From: Hemicordylus capensis | Taxonomy: Eukaryota; Chordata; Lepidosauria; Squamata; Cordylidae | Direction of reading: 5' to 3' | DNA: 64,000 nucleotides | Assembly: GCF_027244095.1 (NCBI RefSeq) | Contig: NC_069661.1 | Coordinates: 188,498,501 to 188,562,500, forward strand | Shown: positions 21,225 through 35,600 of the stretch, in pieces | How positions within the stretch are numbered: the stretch's first letter is position 1 | How the letters are laid out: every line of letters starts with the position of its first letter | Translations under genes and position numbers: made by a program | Notes under the pieces: generated by a model | Told to the model about the DNA's origin: nothing | The model's input: only the letters and a program-made list of their open reading frames with translations | Databases searched by the model: none

Positions 21225-21960
21225 GAGCGTGTGCGAGCCCCTTGCGCCTTCCCTCCCCAGATTAGAAGTACACACACACACACACTCAAGCCCGCCGCCA
21301 CCGGAAGCTCCCTTGTTTTCCTCCGGAAGTGGCGTCGCGTCCCTTCCAACTCCTCCCCTCTCTGGCGGCGGCAGGCAGCTGTGGAGAGCCAGGCGGGGCT
21401 GGCGGCGGCGAGGGAGGAGGAGAGGCGGAATATGGCGGACGGCGTGGACCACATAGACATCTACGCCGATGTTGGAGAGGAATTTAACCAGGTAGAGGCC
21501 CCGCGCGCCCGGCTTCCGCCTCGGCCGAGACGCGAAGAGTCGAGAGCAGGCGGGGAGGGCAGGCCTGGTGCGGCTGGGCGGTGCGCGCGTGAGGGAGAGG
21601 CGCGCTGGCTGGCTCGGTAAGGGCCCTGCAGCGCGAAGAGAAGCCGCCGCCATTGTGTGCTGTGGCGCTCGCCGGGCGGCCCGTGAGCTTCCCCCTTGAC
21701 GCTCCGACCGGCTCCCGGGAGTGGGCTCGCCGCCCGGGGGACCCCCTGTTGGAGCGGCAGGGGGCGCGGCCGAGCCCTGGAGATGCCTGCCCCTCCCGCC
21801 TAGTTGCCTTTTCTCTGGGAGGCCCCAAGGGCTGGAAAACAGCGAGCCGGCGATGGAGCCTCTTGTAACGCTGCAGGGCTTGTGTTCCCTCCTTCTCCCC
21901 CCCTCGGGACGAGAAAGGTTCTAAGACGGCGGCGCAAGTAGGCGCTTCCCTGGAAGCTGC
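21225..21960. promoter_or_regulatory. CPSF6: CpG-island promoter of CPSF6
   Basis: This stretch is GC-rich and dense in CpG, in sharp contrast to its AT-rich flanks, and covers coding exon 1 and the start of intron 1. No TATA box is seen. It holds CCGGAAG (21301-21307) and CCGGAAGT (21323-21330), which fit ETS/GABP sites common in housekeeping promoters, and GGCGGGGC near 21391, a GC box. A short (AC)n run lies at about 21272-21286. The transcription start is inferred to lie between about 21300 and 21431. Divergent transcription is possible but not shown. Confidence 0.8.
21432..21491 (+). CDS. CPSF6: CPSF6 coding exon 1 (residues 1-20)
   Basis: Encodes [20 protein letters not shown], the known vertebrate N-terminus, ending in phase 0 before GTAGAG. 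The start context AATATGG is good (A at -3, G at +4). The 5' UTR lies upstream in the CpG island. Confidence 0.96.
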
Positions 21961-23599
21961 CATATATATATTTGCGCGAACAGACTAAAGCTCTCCCTAA
22001 AGTGTACTCACACACAATATTGTAAATCCTACACCATGGTGGCTTTGGTAGGCGGGGGTAGTAGCGGCAAAACATTTTCTTCCACAAACCTTTGTAAGGT
22101 AGCGTTTTCCCGCTCAATTTTCCTTACAGAAACGCTCTGTTCAACGTGCACGCCATGCGCAGACCCCTCCCTCACATCCTTTCATAATTTTTCAAAACTA
22201 AAACTCAATTTAATAAAGTAATTGTGTCCGAATGGCTCTCTTCCTGGGTTTAATATTCTTTAGATAGGATAGAAAGCTTACTGAAGACTGGGTTTTTTAA
22301 AAATAGGCTTAGAAAAAGGCAGAATCCTTGATCTCCGAGGAGGTTGCAAGAAAGGGCAGAAATACAAAACATGCAGTGAAAGTCAGGAGTACCGTATGAC
22401 CTCCACTTCTTACCTGATTTGATGCTGAAAAATTTAGAAACCAGTTGAGTGATTCACCCATTCTTGGTTTCATTCTCTTATGTTGTCTCAGGGGAATGTT
22501 GTGGAGATGTTGAAAATTAAGCAAGAACATGTCTATAAACACATCTCAGGATTGCTTTAAACATCTGTTCAGAAAGGTGGCAATGTTTTAAACTGATGGC
22601 ATGACTACATTTCAAAGATGCTTATAAAAGCCATAGTTCTAGTTAGTGGATGGCACTCAGTTCTTTCTAGTTTGGAACAGGAGTCATTCTTCCAGGAGGC
22701 ACTCCTGTTTGAGTAGGGACAACTGTTGGTGCTACAAAAATGCTGCTTTTCTCCATTCTTGCTGGGTCTGATATTGCTAATGTATTAAGAAACGGCTGTG
22801 AAACAGTCAGTATATTTATTCCAGTCACTAGACAATGCATTCAGGAAAAGTCATGTTTTGCTTGATGACAGAAGACCATAGTGAGGGCAAGTGAAAACCA
22901 TTAGAGAGAACACTTCATGATATTGGCGCCTTCACTGAAAGGGCTTGATTCTGCATTCTTGCTTCCGTAAAGGAAAGAAAATAGAATTTGGAACTGAGGG
23001 AATAGGGAGGTACATATGGGATAAGATGCTCCCTATATGCACTCAGTAGGTGCACAGCAGTGATACTGCTCACAATGTCATATTTGCTCAGAAGTAAGTC
23101 CCATTGTGTTTGATGGGCCTTATTGGTTCATATGCATAGCAATATAGGCTGAATCTACAAATTTCAATGTCAGGTAATTAATTTGAATACCTAATGTTAG
23201 AGGTTTTCTGTAATTGCATAGTAATTGAAGATCCAAATTTTGAAAGACTATACATTGCAATTTATAGTTTGTTTTTGAAGTTCATTATGATTTGCACCTG
23301 TTGTAGCATCTACTTGTACATTCCTTGTTGCAGGTATTGCAGAAATAAATGGGTTTCTAACAAGGAATTCTCATCACCCTTGGTAAACTACAGTTCCCAA
23401 GAATCTTTGGAGGAAGTATGACCATTAATTTTGTGTAAAATACAAAACTGTAGTGTGGATACGTCAAGGGAGATATTCAAAGTTATATTACTATTATTTA
23501 CTGCTTTTCAGCACAGAAAAAGTTCTCAAAGCAGTTTACCTAGAAAAAAATTAATAATGATGATTAATAATAGGATGGTCCCGTTTCCCCTTGTTGGAG

Positions 23600-23651
<52 letters not shown>

Positions 23652-26600
23652 GGAACTTAGTTGTATTCTTTGTGAGACCTCTAGCTTTTGCTCACTTTTT
23701 CTTTCAGTGTAGTTTATCTCTATATTCATCAGATTTGTTGATGTATTTTTAAAGGTCTGGAAAAGTCAAGTTCTACTTGGTAACAGAGGTGGGGGTGGAA
23801 GTGAAAATCACTAAGAGAGCACTCCATGGTGTGGGTGCCATTAACGAAAGAGCTAGCTAACTCTGTATTTGATGAAAGTGTTACTGAGCCAAGGAGGCTT
23901 CATGTTTGGTTGGTTCTCTTTCTTTGCATTAAAGTTTCAGGAGCCACTGATACCAGCTTGCACTGGTAACAAGTGAAAATGAGGGTAGTAAACCCTGGGT
24001 AATATAGACTTGCAGTTAGCCATTTGTGGTCAGTAAGTTGTCTCCAGGTCAGTCCTTTCAGGTGAGATTACACTGTCTTAAGGTGAGCCCCACCTGCTAC
24101 AAGGCTCTTTTCTATATTTTAAGGATCACTGGCTTTCTTCATTTAGGAAGGAGAGCGCCCAGTTGGCAATATCAGTACTATAGCCCTGTGTATCATGGCA
24201 CCAAGCTTGGAGCCAAGTTCCTCTACTCCTGCATCCTGAAACTCCATGATTCTGAGCCTTCAAAAGTAGTAATAATCTGTCCTTCACTGGTGTAGAGAAC
24301 AGTAGGATTGAGGAGCACAAAGATAGGGGACTGCTGACTTGTCACCTGCAAGATTCACTGGAGTAATTATTCATGTGGCTATTTTAAAATATCTTGCTTT
24401 CTCACTTATTGATATGCTGGTGCTCTAATCTGGATTTTAAAAAGTGCTTCTCTAATCTAAAAAGAGAGTGAGCCCTTTCAGGACAGGGTTATTAATTTTA
24501 AAGAATGTTGTAAGTCACTATGAGCTTTTCAGAAAGAGTGGGATATAAATCTGAGAAATAAATAATGGCAGAGTAAATTCAGATGTATTTTCTATCTAGA
24601 ATATCAATTAACTTTAAGTCTTGTGCAAATGTTCTGATGACTGCTCTCTCACTTTAAAGAGAATCATCTTCTTAGAGATTATATATTTCCAAGGTAAACA
24701 TATAGAAATTATATATTTCTAAAATAAACATTTTCCTTCATGCCCTGCAGCTGAAACTTGAAGTGCTGTTCAGAATAAAAATATGTTTAGAGTTCAGTGT
24801 GTTGCATTTAAATTTATGTTTACTATCACAAAAATTCAGGATAAGCAAAAAATACATATTGTGTGTTAATTGTCCCAAGAACTATCTGTAAAGTAGGTTA
24901 GTCTGAATCAGAGCAACTTTTCCAAGGCTAACTTAGGGTTGAAGCAGATACCAGAGTCCCAGTTTCTTGAAGTCTGAATACTGTCCATTGTGCTTCATGG
25001 GAATGTTTGTCTTCATTTACTTCAGTCTTCTCACTTTTTTTTTTAAGAGCAAAGCTTTGTAACATTTGATATAGATACTAATGAAATTGCTGTAAAAATA
25101 AATATGGCAACAGGGATGCCTCAATAATATGTTTGACATCTGTTACTATAATGACATTCTTTTGCCATGTACATAATGTGCTATGAACTCTAAATTGACT
25201 GTAAGTTTTTGTTGGAATTCTTTTACAGTAGCCAGGTTATTGAGAAGAATAGAGGGGAACTCAATCAGGTTCATGCATTTTCTCTTAAGTGGTGTCAAAA
25301 CTTGAACTGCACATCTGTCTTTTGAGTTCTAACGTTGGATGTAATGTGCCCCCCCATCTCGGGGGGGGGGATAAATTGACATTTCAAATTGACAATTTAT
25401 TGAAATTTCAATTCTCATTGAAAATGAGAAAAGTATTTTATCTATAACTTCTCTATCTTAGGAGGCTGAATATGGTGGGCATGATCAAATAGATTTGTAT
25501 GACGACGTAATTTCTCCATCTGCCAATAACGGCGATGCACCAGAGGATCGTGATTATATGGACTCTCTCCCACCATCTGTTGGGGATGATGTAGGCAAAG
25601 GATCAGCACCAAATGTTGTTTACACATATACAGGAAAAAGAATTGCATTGTATATTGGGAATCTTACCTGGGTAAGTATCCAGCTGCATTTCTCTAGGTA
25701 ATGATTATAATATGCTCTTTTGAATTGGTGATAGAAATTTATTGATGTAAATTAAAAATAGTTTATTTTTGAAACAAACAAAATAAGTTCAGATAATATC
25801 AGCTAGGCATAGGCAGTTTATTTTAAAAAGCAAAAACTCTTTAAGTCAATTTTGGTAAAGACATCCTTTCATATGGAATATATCAGCTCAAATGCATCTA
25901 ATATATTAAGTACTGCTCCCATGAATGGTGCAGCAGGAAAGAAATTGTTTTTCTCCCCTACTGTATTCAAAAATGAGATGTTAACTATGAATATTTTTCA
26001 GTGGACCACAGATGAAGATTTGACTGAAGCAGTCCATTCACTTGGTGTAAATGATATTTTGGAGATAAAATTTTTTGAAAACCGTGCTAATGGCCAATCT
26101 AAGGGGTAAGAATTTGTTTAAATTCAACATTTCCCCACTTTATTATTTTAGTGGGGAAATTTAGTTAACAGTATGTGGGGCTGTAGGAACTCTGCATTTT
26201 GGTTGTCTGGAATTGATAGGACAGGACAAAGATGGGGCAAGAACAGGATTTTGGGAAGTCTCTGCAAGTTTAACTGGTGGCGACTGGGGAATGTCTGAGG
26301 GCTGTGTGTCTAGAAAATACTTTGTTGAAGAAATTGGTTCAAGGAGGGCTTGAAAAAGGAACAGGTGGCTTAAGCAAAAGGAAAAGCCTCTCCCAAGTAT
26401 AGAGAGCTGTGGACTGTATATGGCTAACAGATGAAAGTTAACAGTGAGGTGCTTGGAATGTAGTTGATAATGACTTTCTAATACAACTATGCAATTGATT
26501 GGGTTCTCTAATTCGTCTTCATAATTATGAATTAGCTTTAGTTCTTTTTTTCTTTTTAAAGAAGAGGGAATTAATGAGCTTTTTAACTTTAGGGATATCT

Positions 26601-29600
26601 TCCAAATTCTTCCAGAATGTTTCAGTTAATCATTTAAGGGCATGTTTGGAATATATGGCCTCTCTCTCCCTTCACCCACCCTTCACAGGTGAGATTAGTA
26701 ATGGGTCTCAAGCTTGTGTTCTCCTTACCTTGATCCTCTTGCCAAATGTACAACACACCACATCTCTGGCTAATGTTCCCTACCAGTCACTTATTATTAC
26801 TGCAGTCACTGGGAAATCCTGCATTCAAATTTTAGTGGGATTTCCTAGCTTGGGTGTTCTGTGCATTGTGAGAGGGCAAAGGGAACACATAAGCCTACTT
26901 CCAGACTTGCCCATGCATTGACGTAATGCGTAATGATCATTTACGTCTTACAGTGTTCTAAAAATGGTTATATAAATTTGTGAACAGCTTCTAAAGGTGT
27001 TATTTTCCTTCATTCCATATTCAGGTTTGCACTTGTAGGTGTGGGATCTGAAGCATCTTCTAAAAAACTGTTGGATCTATTACCCAAAAGAGAATTGCAT
27101 GGTCAAAATCCTGTTGTAACTCCATGTAATAAGCAGTTTTTGAGTCAGTTTGAAATGCAGTCAAGGAAAAGTAAGTACTGCTGTCAGCTACAGGCACTTT
27201 TCAGAGGAAAAATATTAATTTGGCAACTCAAAGGCTGTCTCTGTGTTTGGCTGTTAAGCATTAAGGTATATATTAGCTAAAGTTTTATATACTGAAATAA
27301 TATCTTATTCAAACTACTGTTGATGTTTGAGATCTCTCCCCGCCGCCCTGAGAGCATAGTTGTGGAGAGAGAAAGGGACATGTTTTATTGCTAGTCTTAG
27401 AATAATAGAGGCCAGAATACAAATAAATGTGCGGCTAATTCTTCATTTCCACAGAGGACTTTGGATTGTACCCCCCCCCCCCGAGAGCCCAGAAACAGTT
27501 AGTGACATGGCATGGGGTTCTACTTTTAAGGAGACACTGGGTGCTACTGGGTACATCCAAACCCTTAGTTATGCTTATAGTTGCTCTTTGGATCCTTGCC
27601 AAAATGATTATTCCTAAGCATGAAACACCTGTGTCTCTTTAATGCTAGAATTTCATGATCTCATTTGAAAGTCCTTGCTAATTTCATGTTGTATAAAAGC
27701 AATTTTGTTTCACTGCTGCAGCTACCCAGTCAGGTCAGATGTCTGGAGAAGGAAAGGCTGGTCCTCCAGGAGGTGGTTCACGGGCAACATTTCCACCAAG
27801 CAGCAGAGGGAGAGGTCGTTTTCCAGGTGCCCTTCCTGGAGGGGACAGATTTCCTGGACCAGCTGGACCAGGAGGACCCCCCCCACCTTTTCCAGGTAAT
27901 ATGTTGTTCATAGTACTTCGTTGCCTTTGTATACACCCTATAATGGCATTCTAATAATTGACTTGATGATCATTCATAAGGTGGTGTTGCTTTGTTGCTG
28001 GAATATAAGATTATTTTATTCTGAAATAGTGATATGTTCTAAGCTGAACAACTTGCTTGTAGATGAACAGGCTCCATTTAGGATCCAGCAGAGCAACCTT
28101 GAGTGTTAGAACTCATAAAAGCTGCGTAGTGTGTTTTTAAGATTTAAAAAAGTGTGCACGTAGCATTCCAGACTAAAGCAGTGAGTGGTGGGGGAGGTGG
28201 ATTTTTGCTGATCCTTTCGATTGCTCTGTACTACCCAGAAAAGTGTTCCTGGGGGTTGCATGATCCCCAGAAACATACTTTATTGATTGAATTTGTAGAC
28301 CACCCCAAACTTCCATCTCTGGGCAGTTTAAAACAACAGAAACACTTTTGGGTGGCACAGAGCGCTTCAGACGGAAAGGGTGATCACTCTCCTGGCCCCC
28401 GAGCACCCATGCTTCTTTAGTCCCCTGCTAACTGAGCAAAGAGGCATCTTTTAATAGTGGTGATTCTCTTTATTTAGCAGGGGGAGAGCAACTGGCTCTA
28501 TCCATCCCCAGCACAGTATCTCTCCAGTGGCTGTTGCTATCTTACGTTTCTTTTTTTAGATTGTCCTCTGTGGGGAAAGGGAGCCTGTCTGTCTGTCTAT
28601 CTGTCTATCTACATAAACCACTTTGGGAACTTTGGTTGAAAAGTGGTATATAAATATTCATCATGTTCATATTCAGTATTGAATGCAGCCATACTGCACA
28701 TGTGCTTTATTAGTCTGGATGTCAGCCAGCCGCTTTAGTAACTTCTCTAAAGAAATGAGTGATTTGACAAAGACTGCAGTACTTCTAAAAAACTTTTTAA
28801 AGTAAAAATACAAACTCAAAACTTGAAGTATTTTTCCTGTTTCTTCATCATTGCTACAGTATCAGTGTGAGGGGAAGGCGGCAAATTCTCATGATCTCTA
28901 CGGGAATTCTCTTGAAGAAAGCAGCCATACAGGAAACTTTTCGAGGCAGTGCAAGTTTGTTGAAGATTTTTGTAAACTAGAGAGAGCCTTGGCCTGCTTT
29001 GAAGAGACTCCTGGAATACTACAGAGTCTTCTACTATGGCCACTTTTGTTAGCATTTTCTTCTGAAGAAATTTTGTTTCAAATGATATTCTATTATAGTT
29101 TTTTAAAATTAGTTTTCCCCTTCATGAGTTTATGCCTGAAATAATTACCTTCAGCCATCTGTAGGAATCTTTTGCTTTCTTAGAATGTTGGCTCCTTGCT
29201 AAGGAATACAAATAGAAGGGTTAAATGATACCTGCTGTTTATCCACAATTAGAGTTGCTTGGTATTTGATAACTCTGTTATTGAAGACAGATAAATAGCC
29301 TTCCATGCATATTAAAGTGCTTCTTCGTATTCTCACAAGATTTTTCTCCATTTTAATTGTGGAAATCACTACTTCTCTTTTCTCCTCCCCCTCCCCCTTT
29401 AGCTGGACAAACTCCTCCACGTCCACCTCTAGGTCCTCCTGGCCCTCCAGGCCCACCAGGTCCTCCACCACCTGGCCAGGTTCTACCTCCTCCATTAACT
29501 GGTCCTCCTAATCGTGGTGACCGCCCCCCTCCTCCAGTTCTATTTCCAGGACAACCCTTTGGTCAACCTCCACTGGGTCCACTTCCCCCAGGTCCTCCAC

Positions 29601-32600
29601 CTCCAGTTCCAGGCTATGGTCCTCCACCAGGTCCTCCACCCCCACAGCAGGGTCCTCCTCCGCCTCCAGGCCCCTTCCCCCCTCGTCCACCTGGTCCACT
29701 AGGACCGCCTCTGACACTGGCTCCTCCTCCTCACTTGCCTGGGCCACCACCGGGTGCTCCCCCACCAGCCCCACACGTGAATCCAGCTTTCTTCCCCCCA
29801 CCAGCCAACAGTGGCATACCTACATCGGACAGCCGTGGTCCACCACCTTCAGATCCATATGGCAGACCTCCACCATATGACAGAGGTGATTATGGGCCAC
29901 CAGGCAGGTGAGTGTGTTTCCATATTGACAATGTATCTATTCTCATTTAGGAACTTTAGAGTCTCAGTATATTTGTTTCAGAAGTGTTTCTCAATTGTGG
30001 GAATGTTAGTTCATTGTTTCTCAAAATATTTCAGTTTCTTGCCACTCTTACACTTATACTACCTTCTGGGCCTCTACAATCCGGCATCATCAATTTCATG
30101 TAGGATCCTTGCACACAGTTGTGCGCATGTATGCTGCTGCTTTGTGCAAAGATCTGTGGATTGAGACATTAACCTAACATTGGCATTATAAAGTAAAACA
30201 ACAAGACATCTGTGATCACACATCCTGAAATCAGGGAAAGAACATTAGAATAAATTCGAATAGACCATTAGAGCAGCAGGTCTTAACAAATTAGGTTAGG
30301 ATGTTGGGGCAAGTGGAGGAGTAGTCATAATCACTTTTACAGACCCAATGTGAACCAGTGGGGATCCTTTCCTTCAACCTACCCATGCCTTGTCTGATGA
30401 GGGAAGGAAGGCTCTGCTTTACATGCCTCAAGATTCTATCCTTCCCTGGAACTAATTGCTCCCTGTCTAAGTGTGCTATGCTATCTGAAGGGGAAGTCTG
30501 CTGCACAGTTTAAGAACTAGTGCATGTAAAACAATCCTAAGGTCATCATCTTTCCTTTACCTGCATTCTTGTCTTTATTCTTGCTTTCATTGTTACGTCC
30601 CTTTTGTCTTATAAATAAATGTGGAGATCTTGTTAACGGTAGCATTTGTATCTTGCTTGTACCCTTTTTAAATTGTAATTGCTCGAATCTCCCACCTCTC
30701 AAGGTTTCTTGGCTTGTACAAAGTTGCAGTCTGGTTCCTAGTGGTACAGCAACATAATTTTTTGTTCATTCTTTTAAGTAGTCAGACTTTGAAATGGTCT
30801 CATTTCAGTAAGAGAGCCCTTTGTGCATTCTCTTAGGCTGAGATGTCTTCCTTATTTATGTCCTTTACCTGCATCTCTAGGAAGGTGGGAAACTCTTCTT
30901 TGCAACACCTGTGATTTAGAGTAATCTTTTGATCTGACTGATGGATTAGGGCAACCATCTTAGATGGTGAATGATATGGAGAACCTACCACTGGGGAATT
31001 AAAATAAAATGAAAGGAGGGAAAACCCCTCACCTGCTTATTTTTATAAGCTATCCAGGAGGTGATACAGAGGTATAGTTCCATTCTTCAAGACTTATTCA
31101 TAGCGATGCATAGGCACCCCATGGTGGCTTCACAGTGTCACCCGCTACCTCAGAGGTCTAAATTCACACTTGTTTTCTAGTTTCATTTGAGAAAATCCTA
31201 TTGGATTATACCCTTTGCTGCTTCTGCTCCTGTGATACGGTTTGTCTTCTGTGCATGTTGTACCATCTCGCAATAGTTTATATGATACATTAAAAATACA
31301 GTTGCATGTTGTATGCATATGAGGGAGGCTTTGGCATAATTTTTAAATAAGTATAATTTTTTATTTAAGCTTATTGATTCCAGTTTTGGTCATTGTTGAT
31401 GGAATTAATGTCTGAAATTTTATAAAAGTCTAGAAATTTAGAGCGTTGAGCATAATTGCTTGAAAGAATATCCAGAGAACCCATTTTTAAAAGGAAAAAA
31501 ATCAAACCCTTGTTGTCTTCTTATGTTAAGATAGTACTCGCAAGGGAGGGCTGAGGGTGGTGAAAGCAGTAGAACCTCTGCACATAATGTCCAATATTTT
31601 CATGATGATCTCAACTACAATCCATAACTATATTTAAATTGTCAATTATATATCATAGGCGTTTCACTGGAAATAACATGTCCATAAGAGAACAATTACA
31701 TATGCCATTGTATTGGAGACAAACGAAAAATAATACTCAAAACGCAGGGAGGTATGAATTTTTAGACATTTCCTCTTACGCTAAATCAGCTATAGGATCT
31801 TGATCCACTTCTTGCTCTTAAGAGGATAGCATTGCTTATCATTCTGCATTTTCTTTCTACCAGAAGAACTAACATTTCAAAGGAACATATCTCAAAACAA
31901 GTAAAGCCATATAATTTTGCAGTGCTGAAAGGAATATGAAGGACATATAGTCTAACATCGCATTCTAAGGCATGATCTTCTTTCTAGGTGCCTCAGTCAA
32001 ACTAGGTCTCATTATCTAGATTAGTGTGTTTCTTGTGAAAAGGGAAGGAGTAAGCTGGGTGGAATTACTTCAAGCATAGCAGGGGTACCTGTAGGAGGGG
32101 AAAAGCTCTCTTTATTCTTATTGTCAACTTCCAGATCTGTTTAAAGCAAAAACTGTTAGACATGAAAGTTCAGGGGGGCTCTTTCAGAAGAAGATTAGTT
32201 GATTTCTGACACTTCAGGTGATTTGATCAACTAGTTCAGTGTGCATCCAGTACATCACACTGCTTGTGTTAAAAGCATTAATATCGTTACAGACCATAGA
32301 ACATTCTTAACGCTTGGCAACATTTATTGTTTATTTTCATTATAAATAGGAATTAAGGGTACATGTTGAGGGCAAAATTCTTTGTTTAGAAACTGATTTG
32401 AGTGGGCCATAATTTCCTCTACCTCAATTATATATATGTTTGAGGCAAAAGCTACTTAATGCTGAAAATCTTGTAAGCATTTGTTAAAGCTTCCTGAATA
32501 TGGAAAGTACTGCATAAATAGACAATTTAATTGAAGATTTCAACACTACTTACAGAGCTGTAGCTTCTGTGATATGCTTTTTCTCTCTCTAGCCTGCAGG

Positions 32601-35600
32601 TTTTGCATTGTAAAATATCTTGATTTAGAAAAAGCTTTCTCTTTGTGTTACTTTGCTTAGGATTGCAAACTAGAGTTAAAACAAATGCCTTGATTAAACT
32701 GGAAGTAAAAGTTTTGAACTTGTGTGTGTTTACAGAGAAATAGATGCTGCAAGGACACCTTTAAGTGAAGCTGAATTTGAAGAAATCATGAATAGAAATA
32801 GGGCCATCTCTAGCAGTGCCATTTCAAGAGCTGTATCAGATGCAAGTGCTGGTCAGTATATTTCATTTGGTGACTGTCTGGTTCCATAATCTAAACTTAA
32901 TTGAAATCTGCTATTTAACTGAAAGCTGCTATTGCTTGGAGAAATATATCCCATTGAAAATATTCCATAATTTAGACCTATTTCCACAAAAAAGCAGGCA
33001 AGATGCTAAACGTCTGTGTGTATTGTACCACTTCAGGTGCTATAATGGAATGTTTTCCCACCAAAAAAAATTCCTGAGCATAGAAAACTAGCATGTCAAA
33101 AATAATGCTAGGCTAGGACTCTTCTCTCTAGTTTTCTATGTGGAGGGATGCGATTTGTATGAAGAAGCAGTTTGTCATGTTAGCTTCCTCTACAATCTGA
33201 AGTTGTATAGTCCAGGCAAAGTTTTATGAACCCTCTTGGCTGTTTCTGGGAGCTGAGCATAGACTGCTGTAGTAATGTGTTGTAACAGATGTAGAAAACA
33301 GCTGGACAAATAGTAGTGTTTGGATGTTTAGAAACCATTTATCTGTTCACCCACATTGTTTTTTCACCTTCTAGGGGACTATGGAAGTGCTATAGAAACC
33401 TTGGTGACTGCCATTTCTTTAATTAAACAGTCCAAAGTATCTGCTGATGATCGTTGCAAAGTACTTATTAGTTCTCTACAAGATTGTCTCCATGGCATTG
33501 AGTCAAAGTCTTATGGTTCTGGGTCAAGGTAAACCTTTTGTATAAAAAGTAGTGCAAGTTTTGAATAAAATTCCTGATCGGGTGGGAGATATGATAACTA
33601 AGACACTTGGCATGGTTCTTAAAATACCTCCCTGACTTTGTAAAACTTATATTTATTTATTTATTAGGAAATTCAGGCATAGTCTATAATGTATTTAAAT
33701 ACATACAAAATAATTATATAAATACATAGTCTTGTGGTATGTCAAAGCCTAATTGTGCTATTGAAATAGCTATTTAAGATCTGGGGTGTGATCCGTTGAA
33801 TCATTTAGAATGGGTTCTGTACCTGCGCTGAAGCCTGTCGGTGTGGAATACCACAGCTCCTCTTGGTGCTTGTGCGCATTGGACCACATGGCTATTTAAG
33901 GCAAGAGGAAGCGCCAGCACTTCAGTTCCTTTGCGACCATTGTAGGGATCGGTTCTTTGGTTTCTACGGCTTCTTGTTCTGGTTACTCGCTCTGAGTGAG
34001 TTCTAAAAGAGAAAGAAGTTGTTTTATTGGCTTATCTGACGTTTGGACTGTGTTTCTGGATAGCATATTTTGTGTAATGGACTATTTGTGGTGAAAGATT
34101 GGATAGATATTTTGGCTTTGAAATCGGAATAAAAATGGATACTGCGAAACGCTTAGAGCAGGCCTGCTCAATTTAGGCCCACTGTTCCCTCAAGGCGCGC
34201 AGCTGCACATGCACGCACACTCTCCAAGCGCCCCCCCCAACGTGGGGATCTTTCAGAGGCGCTCACTTTCCCTAGCCCTCCCAGAAAGTGCCGCTTCCTA
34301 TGTGGCTGCTGCTCTCCCCATGCCACCTCTTTCCCCTATCGTCTCAGACTCTGGAGTCAGTTGCCTGACTCCAGTTGCTTCTCTCAGCCACCTCCTCCTT
34401 TGCCTGTTTTTCCTGCCTGCCGTTGCACCCAACGTTCTGTCTTCTTCGTAAAAACAGAAAAAGCGGCGTCATTAATGCCTGCAGATAATTTGACTCTAGA
34501 CTTTTTCTGTTTCAACGTAGAAGACAGAACGCCGAGTGCAATGGTGGGCACTGTTTCTGTTCTGACTCTTCCAATAATATATGCGAGTGCATTGAGGCTA
34601 GTGAGCAGTGGCTAAGCCTCTTTCCGCCCTTCCATCTCATTTTTCAGAGCTATGGGGATGGTGCATGCTCGGGTAAGGACTCTGCCCTTGGCTTGGCTGA
34701 TCTGAGGAGTGGAGATTGGAGGTGGCTGCTGTGACTCTTCCTGTGTTTTGAGTCTGTCGCCTTAAAATAACCTTGGGTAGAGAGTGCTTTTGAGCATTTT
34801 CAGAGCTACTCCTAACCGGAGAAAGCCTTTTTAAAAAATGATGTAAGAACAGTGGCCTTGAGCATATGCATGCAGTCCATTTTAAACAAAATGATCAGTT
34901 TCCCAGCCATTTGTAATATCACAGTACATTGTAAATAAAGTATGCTGAAAAAACCCTAGTGCTGATGGGCTTATACCCACATGTGTTCCCCCTGCCCTCC
35001 CTCTCTCTCTCTCCCCGCCCCATCTCCCTTTTGCCTCCTATGATCCCATAGCCTCTTCCCTTCCAGTTGTGTGTTCCTTCTCTCTCCGTTCCCCAATTCC
35101 CTTTTGCCTCCCTCTTCCTTCATATATTGTGTGATAGCTGTTAATTCCTCACCCGTCTTGTATAGTTTCGTATTTTTGGTGCTGTAAAAGTTGCCAAATA
35201 CTGTGCTTCTGTTATGAGTTAGGCAATGTCCATTGCTGGCTCAAAAGATCTTCTGAAAACAGCTACAGAGAAACCTCACACATACCTGCTACAGTCTCAC
35301 CTTTGCTAGGAACAGGTTCGTGTCCTGGCAGGTGCCCCGCCCCCCGCCGCTGTGTGTGTGTGTCAGAGAAAGTTATGTGTGCACACTGCCTTTATCCTGC
35401 CACCCAGAACAAAACTCTTTCCGCTCACTGATAATAATAATTAGAGGGAACACTGCTTAGGCACTCCAGATGTTTTTGAACTACAGTTCCCATAATCCCC
35501 AACCATAGTGGCCAACAGCTAGGGATTATGGGAATTGTAGGCCAACATCTGCAGGAGGGCCAAAATTGAGTAGCCCTGCCTTAGAGAAAAAAACAGAGAG

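Noticed and set aside
21045-21963. Antisense open frames over the CpG island
   Set aside because: High GC removes stops by chance; no domain, and they overlap the CPSF6 promoter and exon 1.
28851-29144. 97-codon open frame in intron 5 as a coding exon
   Set aside because: No domain, and in the phase needed from exon 5 it hits a stop quickly; kept only as a possible non-productive exon.
29199-29801. Minus-strand open frames rich in Glu and Val opposite exon 6
   Set aside because: They are the complement of the Pro-rich coding exon and follow from its codon composition.
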